Notes under the pieces: generated by a model | Told to the model about the DNA's origin: nothing | Database searches by the model: none | The model's input: the letters and a program-made list of their open reading frames with translations, nothing else | Origin: Riptortus pedestris | Taxonomy: Eukaryota; Arthropoda; Insecta; Hemiptera; Alydidae | Assembly (NCBI GenBank): GCA_019009955.1 | Contig: CM032233.1 | Span: 124,312,001-124,376,000, forward strand | DNA: 64,000 bases | Reading direction: 5' to 3' | Shown: in pieces, positions 10,978 through 20,909 of the stretch | How positions within the stretch are numbered: position 1 is the stretch's first letter | Layout of the letters: every line of letters begins with the position of its first letter | Translations under genes and position numbers: made by a program

Positions 10978-11501
10978 TATACTGGGTGTCCAAAGTTCAC
11001 CCCCCTCAAAATTGCCAATTATATTAATAAAAGGCTGAGACTTGGCTTGCCATAATTGTGACCACTGAAGAATCTTCTCAGTCCGTATTCAACCTCGTAA
11101 CCTTCTCCACTATTTCTCCAGCGACCATAACTTTGGAGTTTCCAATGGAATGCCATACTTTTTATAAAGGATTCTTGTAGATAATCTGATTTTAAAATAA
11201 GTTTATATCTGTAAATCTTTCGATTTGACGCATCCTTTAGCCGTAAAATGAAAAAAAAACAAACTTTATTTCAGAAACGGCACATTTTATTGAAAAATGC
11301 TGCGCCATAAAAGTTTTAACCAACAAAATTATCTTTGGAACAATTCTAGGGGAAAAGTAATAGATTCCGGAAACAGAAGGTTACGAGGTTGAATATGGAC
11401 TGAAAACATTCTCCAGGCGTCACAAGTATGGCACTCTATGTCTCAGCCTCTTATTAATACAATTGGCGATGGTGGCACGGGACCTTGGGACACCCTGTAT
11501 A
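10978..11501. mobile_element. Mariner-like MITE M1, complete, long TIRs
   Basis: The element spans about 10980-11499 with flanking TA on both sides. The left end TACTGGGTGTCC and reverse-complemented right end TACAGGGTGTCCC open inverted arms that stay similar for over 130 bp (both contain 'ggctgagac', 'cagtcc.tattcaacctcgt' and 'aaccttct'). The TA target and GGGTGTCC terminus suggest the Tc1/mariner group. The interior is non-coding. Related pieces lie at 7066-7290, 27170-27240, 29945-29980 and 55640-56395. Confidence 0.75.
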
Positions 11502-11711
11502 CAAATACACGATATAACACACTGGTCATATTTCTTTCCTACTTTAGTCAATAGCTTTACAATATGCAGTCCCATATAAATATTTTAAATGAGGAGTGGT
11601 CGCAAATATTCAAGTAGCGCCTATAAATAAATAAATATTGTTACAAAATTTGTTCCCACAATAAAAAGAGATGGGAAGCCAACAAGTGCATGAGTCATCA
11701 GAAATAACGGA

Positions 11712-11758
11712 AAAAAGTCCGTCACACAGGAGCTGCGTAAACTATGCAGATATTCCAA
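11712..11758 (-). repeat. HLE right-end fragment
   Basis: AAAGTCCGTCACACAGGAGC followed by TGCGTAAACTATGCAGAT matches the hairpin end on the minus strand. A TA run follows at 11787-11818. Confidence 0.7.
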
Positions 11759-11782
11759 GTGCTGTTGTGGCACACGAGTTAT

Positions 11783-11821
<39 letters not shown>

Positions 11822-12106
11822 TCTATTTCCAAAAAATAATTTTAAAAATAATCCGGATAGTAGAAGTTGGGGGCCAATAAAATCTTAATTGATGCCGTCA
11901 TCACACTAATTATTAAAGGTCCGTTGAAAAGTATGTTTGGTAGTTATGCATGAAATGTTACGTTTCAAGCAATGTTGGCTTATTTCTAAAATAAGATGAC
12001 TAAAATTGGGGGTTTACTGAGGGCTGAACACTGAAAAGATCCAATATATCAGTTAATATTTAAGAAGACGTTTTGCGTGTGTGTGTGTGTGTGTGTGTAT
12101 GTGTGT

Positions 12107-12150
12107 TCTATTCCCGCCTGGACGAATAGGAATTTATTTAGTGACGAACG
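12107..12150 (+). repeat. SINE S1 fragment fused to MOD
   Basis: 'attcccgcctgg' and 'gaatttatttagtgac' match the S1 body just after its B box. It runs straight into MOD copy 2. Confidence 0.55.
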
Positions 12151-12444
12151 TATTAAACGTATATAATAAATATAAATACGACAAAAGTGAATATAACAAA
12201 AGTTACTCTAAATACCAAAATAAACAATTTTTATCCGGTGTATATTTGCCGAAAAACCAACAGGAAACGAAATATCGCTATTTTTAATTTTAGGCCTCCC
12301 TTACAACCCCCACTCCTGCTCCATCTACAGGGCTGATTTGTGAATATAAACCATTCAGGGCATCACCCAAACTCATAGGAAAAAATTCATTCAAATCGAT
12401 GAAGCCGTTTAGGAGGAGTTCAATGACATACACACGCACAGAAG

Positions 12445-12445
<1 letters not shown>
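12150..12445 (+). repeat. MOD modular repeat, copy 2 (one module)
   Basis: It contains 'aacaaaagttactctaaata', 'ggaaacgaaatatcgctatt', 'acccccactcctg' and 'gaagccgttta'. Only one module is present, against three in the 20.9-kb copy. It is followed by a TA microsatellite (12449-12493). Confidence 0.65.
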
Positions 12446-12494
<49 letters not shown>

Positions 12495-12518
12495 GTGTGT
12501 GTGTGTGTATTTCATCTA

Positions 12519-12732
12519 TACTGCTCAAAAATGAATAGGGATATTGGTTATTTTTTTCTTATCCTATTAATTTTAATTAAATCGACCTTAATTAAATAAC
12601 TTTTTTATGGGGGGAAAAGACAATAATTTCTATTAAATATTAATGATATTTATAATTAAAAAAGAAAAAAAAATGCTAGGCCCCATAAATACCACATAAC
12701 CTACCAATATCCCTATTCATTTTTGAGCAGTT
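12519..12732. mobile_element. Small MITE M2, Tc1/mariner-like
   Basis: The inverted termini CTGCTCAAAAATGAATAGGG (12521-12540) and its reverse complement (about 12711-12730) are identical over at least 20 bp and continue as 'atattgg'. The left side is flanked by TA. It is about 214 bp and AT-rich with no coding capacity. Confidence 0.75.
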
Positions 12733-12749
12733 TATTACTACACATTAAA

Positions 12750-13500
12750 AAATTGTAGTTCAAATCGGTGAGAAGAAGGCCGTGCATTCCCCTTACTAGT
12801 TGTAGTTCATACTGCCATCTTCGGTAAATAGTAGATGATGTTATGAGATGAGATGATACATACGTGGTAAATCTGCTTAGATAAGGCAGCGCTTGTCTGA
12901 TTGGGTGTGAGTGGTAGGCGGGGCCAATCCTAGAGAGATGTTAGCCCTAGCTGGATTAATTCAATCCACTTTACCCCATTGTCTCGAGGGTAAAATGTAA
13001 GGTCGCGTCTAAAGGCAGATGTGGACACGTGTTGACAACTCATCTACAAGCTGCGAATGATAATGGCGGAGGGCCATTGTACACATGGAATGCGGGCTAT
13101 CCTACCATTTAGAGCACACACACCCACACTAGCATATAACCAATTTAATTGAACATCCCTTACTACATTGTACACTTTAGTGGTTGAAAGGGAGCGATCG
13201 ATATAGGGCCAGGTTTATAGATAGTCCAGCCATTCAGCACTATCTGTAACTAACTATCTATTAACAGTACCTACCTACATGTGTTGCAGAGGTTCAATTG
13301 TTTGCGTTACAATGGTTTCATGCATATACAACGTCAAATATTTACTAAACATAAAATACATAGACATCAAAAATAAGAGGCTCGTGACATAAAAGTTCAA
13401 TGAGAACAATATTTGGTATTTAGACTTGAAATAAAGTGCTTCATAATATAACAGCTTTTGTTAATATTACATTAGTAAGAGAGGGGGTTTCCAGATGGCC
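12750..13500. other. HLE debris and unassigned sequence
   Basis: A degraded HLE right end lies near 12871-12900 ('ggtaaatctgcttag' with a broken hairpin). From about 13380 an HLE interior on the minus strand begins ('aatgagaacaatatttgg', 'agagagggggtttcc'). Confidence 0.45.
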
Positions 13501-13509
13501 GAGACCTAA

Positions 13510-13690
13510 AAAAGTCCGTCACGGGGGGGCTGCGTTAACTAAGCAGATTTCCCACTTGCGTCCTGCCTATTTGCATTTATCTCATGACGTAAAAGTTCAA
13601 TGAGAACAATATTTGTTATTTAGGCTTCAAATAAAGTGCTTTATAATATAACAGCTTTTATGACATGAGTAGGAGTGAAGGCTGAAAACT
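13510..13690 (-). repeat. HLE short-subfamily right end and interior
   Basis: GTCCGTCACGGGGGGGCTGC followed by GTTAACTAAGCAGATTTCCC, then 'gcatttatctcatgacgtaa', matches the compact subfamily also seen at 56549 and 63325. The hairpin stem is eroded by a G-run. Confidence 0.75.
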
Positions 13691-13717
13691 AAAAAAACGC
13701 GGTAAATACAAATACGT

Positions 13718-13757
13718 GAAAAATCTGCATAGATAACGCAGCCCCTGAGTGACGGAA
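13718..13757 (+). repeat. HLE right end, 5'-truncated
   Basis: AAATCTGCATAGATAACGCA and GCCCCTGAGTGACGGAA form a plus-strand terminal hairpin, followed after about 10 T-rich bases by the left end of the next copy. Confidence 0.75.
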
Positions 13758-13766
13758 TTTGTTTTT

Positions 13767-13889
13767 TAGCAGATTTACCGTAAGTAAAATCAGCTATTGA
13801 AGTCGTACTCGTGAGACGATTTTCGAAATTTTTCTTGAAATGTCCATCGATCCTACCTAGTAGATGACAAAAATGAGGTCCGTTCAAAA

Positions 13890-13936
<47 letters not shown>

Positions 13937-14765
13937 ACTGTTACCGCTCTGGCGGTCACAATTATTGTTTAATCGTTACCAAACTCGATATTTAGTCGTC
14001 TTATGAAAAAAGAAAGGTTAAGAGCGTTAACGGCTGAAATCGGACCAGAGGGAGGGAGGGGGGGGGTTTAGAGGGGAGGAATTTCGAAATATCTCTGTTA
14101 CTATACCTCGGATCGAAAAATTGTATAACACCAATCCTATTGCAACTTAAATTTACTATAAATATTGTTGTATACAATTATTCTCTATCTTGAATATTAA
14201 CCGAGATATTTGCATTTTTCAGTTTTCAGCCTTCAGCAAACCCCCATTTCTGCTCGTGCCATATTAACAATAAGGTCTTATTTCATGAACCACGTCATTA
14301 CAAGTCTTAATACCAAATATTGTATTCATTGAAATTTTTCTTTGTGAGATATATGCAAATACGTTCTGTTGACCTCCCCCCCCTTCTTTTGTTCTTGGAT
14401 TAATAAAATTTGAGTGATTGAAATAAAACTGTTCTGATTCGTTAATAATTACAACACTTGCTATAGTTATTTGTTTTCAATAAAATGAATATGTTATATT
14501 CAGATATATTTCATTAATTGTTTTTCTTATCGGTCTATCTATCTATTCAGCGCTACGAGGTTGGCTGGCTTGTTTGTTTACAATTCAGCCGCTTTCCGTT
14601 GTAGATATTATTAACTTGTATTGTAAATTGACTGAAAGGTTTCTCATTACCGATTGTATTTATTCATTTAACATTCAAGGTAGTGCCACCTGTATGTATA
14701 TTTATCTATTATAAACCTTCGAGTGGGAAATCTGCTTAGTTTACGCAGCCCCTGCGTGACGGACT
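13767..14765 (+). mobile_element. HLE complete copy, long subfamily (~1.0 kb)
   Basis: The left end TAGCAGATTTACCG and 'aatcagctattgaagtcgta' is followed by 'aaatgtccatcgatcctacc', a TA microsatellite (13893-13932), the palindromic 'accgctctggcggt', a G-run (14051-14066) and a C-run (14378-14387). The interior then reads 'ctgattcgttaata' and 'tcattaattgtttttctt'. The right end GGGAAATCTGCT, hairpin CGCAGCCCCTGCG and GACGGACT close the element. There is no coding capacity. This structure is that of a non-autonomous Helentron-like (HINE) element. The classification is inferred from structure, since no Rep/helicase partner is present in the window. Confidence 0.8.
14725..14765 (+). repeat. HLE right terminus: subterminal repeat and hairpin (type example)
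   Basis: GGGAAATCTGCTTAG is the inverted copy of the left-end AGCAGATTTCCC. It is followed by the perfect stem CGCAG / CTGCG around a CCC loop, then TGACGGAC. The same module, in varying preservation, recurs more than 25 times across the window on both strands. Confidence 0.85.
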
Positions 14766-14769
14766 TTTT

Positions 14770-15355
14770 TAGCAGATTTCCCTGAAGGGAAATCAGGTAT
14801 TGAGGTTGTACTCATGACGGAATTTTCGAAATTTTTCTTCAAATGTCCATCGATCCTACCTATTAGATGACGAAAATGAGGTCCGTTCAAAACTGTATAT
14901 ATATACATATTTGTCTGTTACCGCTCTACGTCGGTCGCAATTTTCGTTTGATCGTTACCAAACTCGATATTTAGTCGTGTTATGTAAAAGGAAAGACCAA
15001 GTTCGTTAACGGCTGAAATCGGACCAGTGGGAGGGGGGGGGGGGTTAAAGGGGAGGATTTTCGAAAATTCGAAATATCTCTGTTACTATACGTCGGATCG
15101 AAAAATTGTACAGAATCAATCTTATTGCAAATTTACTTTTCTATAAATATTGTTATATACATTTATTCTCTATCTTGAATATTAACCGAGATATTTGCAT
15201 TTTTATTATATCTGGGCGTATAACGGATGAGAGTGAGTTTCCCACCAAAAGCTAGGTCGGCCGTTTCCATAACTGTTTGGCTCTCGTGAAATTTGTCTAT
15301 TGTAAAACTTCACTTGGGAAATCTGCTTAGTTTACGCAGCCCCTGCGTGACGGAC
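14770..15355 (+). mobile_element. HLE complete copy, short subfamily (~0.59 kb), head-to-tail with the previous copy
   Basis: Its left end TAGCAGATTTCCCTG begins four or five T bases after the hairpin end of the upstream copy. The first half matches the long subfamily (TA core, G-run 15032-15044). The second half is different ('agctaggtcggccgtttcc', 'ggctctcgtgaaattt') and reappears inverted at 27310-27405. It ends in a perfect hairpin and GACGGAC. Confidence 0.8.
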
Positions 15356-15870
15356 TTTTTTTTTGTTTTAAATCCTGATTGAGGCCTAGAGAGACTGGGT
15401 ATTAGAATTGGTAGGAAGTCTATTGCAGACAGTGAGTGAAGTGGGATGGGTAGGATGGGGAGGGGGTCGGGGTTATTGGCGTGTAAGTGATGGCTCGAGA
15501 TGGAGGCCCTGCTTTACCTATTAGCAGAGTGTCCGTTATAGCTCCCATTGTCTGCCTCCACCACTAATTCTCCTTCTGTTATTGAATGCACTTTAATTGA
15601 CCGCACCCGTTTCCTAATGCAATTCGTCTACAACTCACTAAACCGTTTGACAGACCGCAAACCAGATACACACTCTCCTAGCAATCACCGCCCAAATAAT
15701 CTCACTTATGGTTCTTCAAAAGACGTTTAGCCCAAAAAACTGACTTTTATCAAAAGGACTTCTGTCAAATGAACGTGGATCTACAGCCGTTTCCGAAGAG
15801 TCTTTGAGAATACACTGTGAGGGTTTACTCTAGACTTTTGACATGTTTCAAGCCAAACTTTAATGTCCAA
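15356..15870. other. Unassigned GC-richer segment
   Basis: No transposon motif. One frame (15548-15730, plus) has no recognised domain. It may be single-copy sequence. Confidence 0.3.
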
Positions 15871-15879
15871 ATTCGTTCG

Positions 15880-16383
15880 TGGGCCGCTTTTAAAAGTAGT
15901 GCATTTTAAAGTAGTGCTCATAATTTTTAACGATAGATATCAGATATGAATTTATACGACAATTTAATTATAATACAATTTATTAAAATAACAAAATAAA
16001 ATGAAAAAAAAATAGGTACAACATTATAATTAAATCGTAAAATTTGGAATTATTACAAACAACGAAAGTTAAATAACGTCACCGAAATCAATGAGCTTGA
16101 ATTTGGGAAACTGATCCATCGATGTCTGGATTAATTTCACAGATACAAAGACGAAAAGAATATTCCAAATTATCGTCAGACAGCCTTGTACAATGTTTTG
16201 ATTTATTAACTTTCATCATTGAAAAGAACTGTTCCCATTTATAAGTACTGCCAAACGCACAAATCTCTACTCATCTTCCTCATTTGGAGTAAGTAGTGTA
16301 ATATTTTTGTTTCATTGGGTTTTTCAAAATGCCTCGCGGGCCGGATCAAACCTTACCGCGGGCCAGTGGTTGCCCACATATGC
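15880..16383 (-). mobile_element. hAT fragment (second family)
   Basis: The right boundary shows CCGCGGGCCAGTGG followed by TTGCCCACATATG. On the minus strand this reads as a typical hAT start (GTGGGCAACCACTGGCCCGC). The left boundary has only 'cgtgggccgctttt'. It encloses the transposase remnant at 16095-16270. I see no clear target duplication, because the right end abuts the jockey-like element. Confidence 0.65.
16095..16270 (-). pseudogene. hAT transposase C-terminal dimerisation domain
   Basis: The minus-strand frame reads ICAFGSTYKWEQFFSMMKVN, KSKHCTRLSDDNLEYSFRLC and INPDIDGSVSQIQ. It matches the FGSTY-x-CEQ-x-FS-x-M-K ... R-L-x-D-x-x-L signature of the hAT C-terminus, with W in place of the usual C. 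No upstream catalytic region is present, so it is a 3' remnant. It differs in sequence from the hAT domains at 205-630 and 17460-17775, so it represents a third family or lineage. Confidence 0.8.
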
Positions 16384-16444
16384 TATAGAGCGAAAGCTCA
16401 CACAGGCATAGCTGAAGAGCTATTATTACCTATACTGCCGACAT

Positions 16445-16960
16445 CTCATCACATCCAGAAACATCCCTTCTCACGTATGGAGATGATACTGCAATCTTAA
16501 CGTCTAACTCAGATCCAAATATGGCATCCGCATCTTTAGAAGAACGTCTAACTCTGTTAGAATCCTGGCTGACTCATTGGAGGATCAAGGTCAGCAACAG
16601 CAAATCCAGCCACATGTAACATTTACTCTCAGACGATCCATTTGTCTCCTCCTTTTCCTACAGTTATACTCAATAGCGCACTAATTCATCAAAAATCACG
16701 AATTAGGTATGTAGGACTCACATTAAACAAGCGACTAACTTGGAAACCTTACATCACATTAAAAAGAGAAGAATTGAATAGAGGGTACAGACGTTTACTA
16801 AAACTTACTGATTTACAAGAACAGTACTCAGACCAATATGGACATACGGACTTGAACTTTAGAGTTGCACTAAACCATCAAATTCCTCCAAAATCCAAAC
16901 CCTCCAATCCTGAATACTCCGCAAAAGTACAGACTCCCCATTTTACGTTTCCAATTTAAC
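16445..16960 (+). pseudogene. Reverse transcriptase remnant of jockey-like ORF2
   Basis: The frame from about 16430 reads YTADISSHPETSLLTYGDDT followed by AILTSNSDPNMASASLEERL, then LTHWRIKVSNSKSSH. This is RT motif C with YGDD in place of the usual F/YADD, followed by motif D/E. A stop at 16617 and frameshifts follow. The frame from 16642 continues with KSRIRYVGLTLNKRLTWKPY, ITLKREELNRGYRRLLKL and later blocks. The family normally has endonuclease and N-terminal RT parts; these are absent. The product is dead (several stops and frameshifts). Confidence 0.8.
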
Positions 16961-17035
16961 TCTCCATAATGACCTGAACATTCATTTTGTCCCGATATCT
17001 GAAATTCCACTCTCTCCTTCCCGCAAATCCTTATC

Positions 17036-17898
17036 CTCTAGTCCAGGGGTCTCCAAACTACGGCCCGAGGGCCACATCCGGCCCGCGGACAGATTTTGTC
17101 CGGCCCGCGGAGAGCTAGCATACTTGAAAACTCCTTTTAGAGAACATATTTTTTATAGCAAATTAAATTTAGTTTACTGAAGTATTCTAATTTTATGTTG
17201 AATAATTATTAATATGACATCTACATTGATATGGTCATGGGCTAACTACTCGTAACATTGTAGTAGGCTTATTGTTATTGTTTTTGTGATAAGTTGGATA
17301 AAGAAACACAGAATTGTAATGAGTAAAGACATGTATAATATGCAGAAAATTTAACTTCAGAATATAATAACTAACAAATTATTGAAATGAACCCAACTAA
17401 CATTTTATACATTTTAAATAAAAACATAACTTATAACAGGCATAATGACACATGAAATACTAATGTGATTTTCCACTGACAATAGTTTGTAGTTGTGGAC
17501 TAATTTTACTTGTACCAATTATTAAAAGAGATTTAAGATCCTCATCAGTTAATTTAGATCTGTTAGCATTTTTTGTGTACTTCAGTTTGGAGAAGGTCTT
17601 CTCACACAAATAAGTAGTACCAAAAACAGAAAACAGCCCACGAGCAAATTTATGCAAATTATCAAATTGTGTCAGGAGGACTCTTATAAAATTCCAACAA
17701 AGATGAGTTTTGACATTTGTTCTTAATTATATCACTGCATTGTAGATCAATCATTTCCATTTGAAGTTCCGGGGCTAGGGTGGACTATTTCACTTTTTAC
17801 CACCGGCAACAATGATAATATGGCTTTGGCCCCCGGAACTTACTGGAGTAATCAGTATGGCCCTAAGGCTGGAAAGTTTAGAGACCCCTGCTCTAGTC
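17036..17898 (-). mobile_element. hAT element with perfect 8-bp target duplication, inserted in a retrotransposon
   Basis: The element is 17044-17890 (847 bp). The termini CAGGGGTCTCCAAACT and reverse-complemented CAGGGGTCTCTAAACT match at 15 of 16. CTCTAGTC is duplicated exactly at 17036-17043 and 17891-17898. 'gcccgagggccacatccggcccgcgg' type GC tracts follow the left end. It is a non-autonomous deletion derivative that keeps only the 3' end of the transposase. Confidence 0.93.
17460..17775 (-). pseudogene. hAT transposase C-terminus (ZBED5/GTF2IRD2-like)
   Basis: Minus-strand blocks read MEMIDLQCSDIIKNK, then after a frameshift LHKFARGLFSVFGTTYLCEK, TFSKLKYTKNANRSKLTDED and LKSLLIIGTS. 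The order 'MEMIDLQC ... FARGL.S.FG.TYLCE.TFS..K..KN..RSKLTDE.L' is the C-terminal dimerisation region of this hAT group. The stop follows GKSH at 17460. Earlier exon or catalytic sequence is deleted within the element. It shares architecture but not close sequence with the copy at 205-630. Confidence 0.85.
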
Positions 17899-18239
17899 GA
17901 ATCACTCTCATCTACCCATATTCCGGAAAGACCTAAGACGACGTCTGAAGCAAAAGTGGTCAAGAGATCTTCTTGTGTAGTGAAAATCATAACTCTATAT
18001 GGTATAATCCAATGTTCTTTCCAATGTGGGTATTGTCAATGGACTACCTCCCACCTCAAGCCAAAATGTATTACTATCACACATGTAATTTGCTTGTAAT
18101 ATTTATATGTTGTTGCAAATAAACAATAACTAAAAAAAAAGGTTTGATGATCTCCACTTCTACTCGTGACATTTTCTTTATAAGCAGTTGTATCACTAAC
18201 CGTCTGATGTCCAACTTGAATTTGAAGTTGGGGTAACAG

Positions 18240-18370
18240 GTTTATTATTAGTGGAGAAAGAGAAAATGGGCAATCTGTAATTTTGCTGAGTATTCTCGTT
18301 AGGAGGGTTTGGATTATGGAGGAATTTGATGGTTTACTGGAACCCCAGAGTTCAAGTCTGTTTTTGTTAA
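18240..18370 (-). repeat. Jockey-like fragment, minus strand
   Basis: 'gggcaatctgtaattttgct', 'ggagggtttggatt' and 'ccccagagttcaagtc' match the inverted copy at 23755-23860. A (TA)n run follows (18413-18451), preceded by a short HLE piece ('acagtggtaacaggcaaat'). Confidence 0.65.
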
Positions 18371-18409
18371 ACCGTGAAAAATTGACTCCGCTACAGTGGT
18401 AACAGGCAA

Positions 18410-18457
<48 letters not shown>

Positions 18458-18892
18458 TAACTCACATCATTTTCTTCATCGTCTAGATAAGATCTATGGC
18501 GATTTGAGGAAATTCTAATTAATTGTATTAAGTAATAATAAGAGAAATAAAGATAAAAATAATAGTAATAAATTGACGTTGGAAGAGGGAGTGGGGGGGG
18601 GTTTGGATCGGGAATAAATGAGAAATGTTTCGCCTACTATGAGTCCCTTAAAAAAAAAATATGTATTACCAATGTTGTTAAATTTCAGTTTTTTTTTCCC
18701 AATTGTTTCAACCATTGTTTTATACACTTTTTCTCTGACTAGAATAATAATGGAATTATCGGTATTTTTTTTTGGCTTCAGCCTTTTGTAAACCTGTAAA
18801 CTCTCCCGATATTCACTTTATGTACCTTATTACTACTGGTGAAATAGAGAATAAATTGTTACATTAAATCATCAGCGTATCCCTATTCCAAA

Positions 18893-18940
18893 GCGTGGGT
18901 AATCTGCTTTGTTTACGAAGCACCTGCATTACCGACTCAC
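18893..18940 (+). repeat. Diverged HLE right end
   Basis: GGGTAATCTGCTTTGTTTAC with GAAGCACCTGCATTACCGAC keeps the order of the HLE terminus, but the hairpin stem is mutated. Confidence 0.55.
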
Positions 18941-19232
18941 CATTTTCATTGTTATTTTACTTTTCTTTGTTTGTCTAAAAAATGAAATAACTGATGTTTA
19001 TTATATTTTGCAGGTAACCACTACTTCTAATGGGGGAATACGCTGCGAGGTAAATACTGCTACCAATTATTTTTAACAGTCGAGATTCACCAGTGCATTC
19101 AAGTAAATTTATCTAATGTTGTGATCCAATGATAATACTATCTAAAAGCTATCTTTCCTGTGTTGTTTCTAGATGGAAACTCTATGGAACTTATTCATTC
19201 AAATGTGTATTATATCAAAAATAAATTGTATA

Positions 19233-19848
19233 TAGGGGAGACAAGGGGAAAAATGGTCCACGGAGTAAAATGGACCACCCCCTATTATCTATATTATGAA
19301 ATTATTCTAATGTTTCATATTTCAACAAATAGAGAGGTTCACTAAAGTCATGATAATTACTTTTAAAATGTTTATCTAAGTGATAATTTAGTCATTTTTT
19401 TGTAGAAAACTGACTTGTGGTTAGCAAAAGTAAATATTTTCATCCTGAATATTATGATAACATATTACTCAGCACAATAAAAAGATAAGATCTTATAATG
19501 TACTATTCAATTTAACTAAATTAATTTAATAAAGAAATTATTTTGTTTTTTTGGGCATTTGTTTTAGAATTCATGAGTGGGTAAAAGGGACCACCCTGAC
19601 CTAAATGAACTATTTTTACCCCTTTTCGGTATTCCATGTACTCTTCATAGTTTATATCATGTGTGGAATTATGATTTGATAAATTATTTATTTTTATTGA
19701 GTTCATTTTGGAAATGTTATAGTCCCAAATACAACATAAATTGTATTAAAATTATCTTATGCAATACAATTATACGAATGAAAGCGCATTGAATAAAGTA
19801 AGCACTCGAAATTGGCAAAAGGGATTCATTATGCCCCGGTCTCTACTA
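19233..19848. mobile_element. Candidate TIR element, ~616 bp
   Basis: The left end TAGGGGAGACAAGGGGAAAA and reverse-complemented right end TAGTAGAGACCGGGGCATAA share GAGAC..GGGG..AAT. 'gtaaaatggaccaccc' (19265) and 'gtaaaagggaccaccc' (19582) repeat inside. It is AT-rich with no recognised protein. I cannot fix a target duplication. Confidence 0.4.
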
Positions 19849-19849
19849 C

Positions 19850-20520
19850 ATTATTTACAATGAAGCAATATATGATTTATATACTTGTAATGAAGTCAAC
19901 GGATTGATTTTAAAATTAATGAGATTTCAAATATACAATATACTTGTTCAATATCCATCATCCTTAGTGACTTTAATTAATGTGAATACATGCTTGAATG
20001 AAAACTAATTAACTGATTAAGCATTAATAGCAAAATATATACGGTAGATGTAAATAAACGATATTGCTTATTCATAGCTGTTTATATATAGTAACGGCAA
20101 CATTATAATTTAATAAAGGAAAATTAAACAGAGCTGAGCCTAATATATATGTATGTTTATTTGTATTATTCATAATTTCATTAATTCATTTATTTAACCG
20201 ACACACAGTAGTAAGTAAGTAATGAAAATAAAGTAAATTTATTTTCCAGCAATTAGATAACAATTATTTCAGAAATACTTCGTAATTTACAAAGTGCTAG
20301 GTGACGTATGATACAGTACATAATAAACCATTCTTCTATATAAACATTTAAATAAGATTATAATAAAAATTTGTAATGGTATTACATAACATTGATGCTG
20401 ATCAGAAAAATATTACCAACAACTGTACTTAAAAATGATGTTTGTTGTATCGTAGGGTTTTAGGACAAAAAACTACTTGGTTATCGTCGCCCTGTAATAT
20501 CTATAACTCACGTTTTGACA
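19850..20520. other. AT-rich sequence, nothing recognised
   Basis: No coding block and no member of the families named here. Confidence 0.3.
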
Positions 20521-20523
20521 TCC

Positions 20524-20909
20524 TCACCCATATCTCCATTTTAACAATATAAACGAGGATATAAAAATACTTACAAAAATTTCTTTGAATAAATTCGTAA
20601 TTTTCACAAAATTAAACAATTTATCTAGCTCTTTTGGGTCATCTCCAAGGGCCACTTCTATACCATTGGAAATATTGCATCCGTTTCGAATATCTGTATA
20701 TTTATGGCATTCCATTAATATGTGGTAGATAGTCAAGTCTGTGTTACACTTCCCACAAATCGGGGGTTGATCTATTGTCATAAGATAACTATGCGTAATT
20801 CTTGTGTGCCCTATTCGGAGTCTTCCTAATACGACTTCATCTCTTCTGTTGTCTCTTGTCGAATATTTCCATGGACGGATGGAGGTTTTAATAGGTTTTA
20901 GTTTACTGT
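20524..20909 (-). pseudogene. ORF2 C-terminal tail after RNase H
   Basis: The frame contains LKPIKTSIRPWKYSTRDNRR, DEVVLGRLRIGHTRITHSYL and a zinc-knuckle-like C-x2-C-x9-H-x4-C (CGKCNTDLTIYHILMEC). This is the conserved tail of RNase H-bearing jockey-like ORF2 proteins. It is continuous with the RNase H block at 22325-22735 once the insertion is discounted. The apparent start codon upstream (20949) lies in the inserted DNA and is not meaningful. Confidence 0.88.

Larger units (their letters stand above)
16386..18140 (+). mobile_element. Jockey-like non-LTR retrotransposon, 5'-truncated, split by a hAT insertion
   Basis: The retrotransposon segments are 16386-17035 and 17899-18140, with a hAT element in between. 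The 3' end has 'ttgttgcaaataaacaataactaaaaaaaaa', an A-rich tail. The same family occurs at 18240-18370 (minus), 23388-23989 (minus) and 53375-53956 (plus). Comparison with the 53.4-kb copy shows that the sequence is collinear across the hAT insertion. Confidence 0.8.

Noticed and set aside
13767..15355. HLE as a conventional cut-and-paste MITE with TIRs
   Set aside because: The inverted match is subterminal on one side only, a hairpin lies outside it, and no fixed target duplication is seen. The rolling-circle explanation fits better.
15548..15730. Small plus-strand gene in a GC-richer segment
   Set aside because: No domain, no start context and no homologue in the window; the frame length is within chance.
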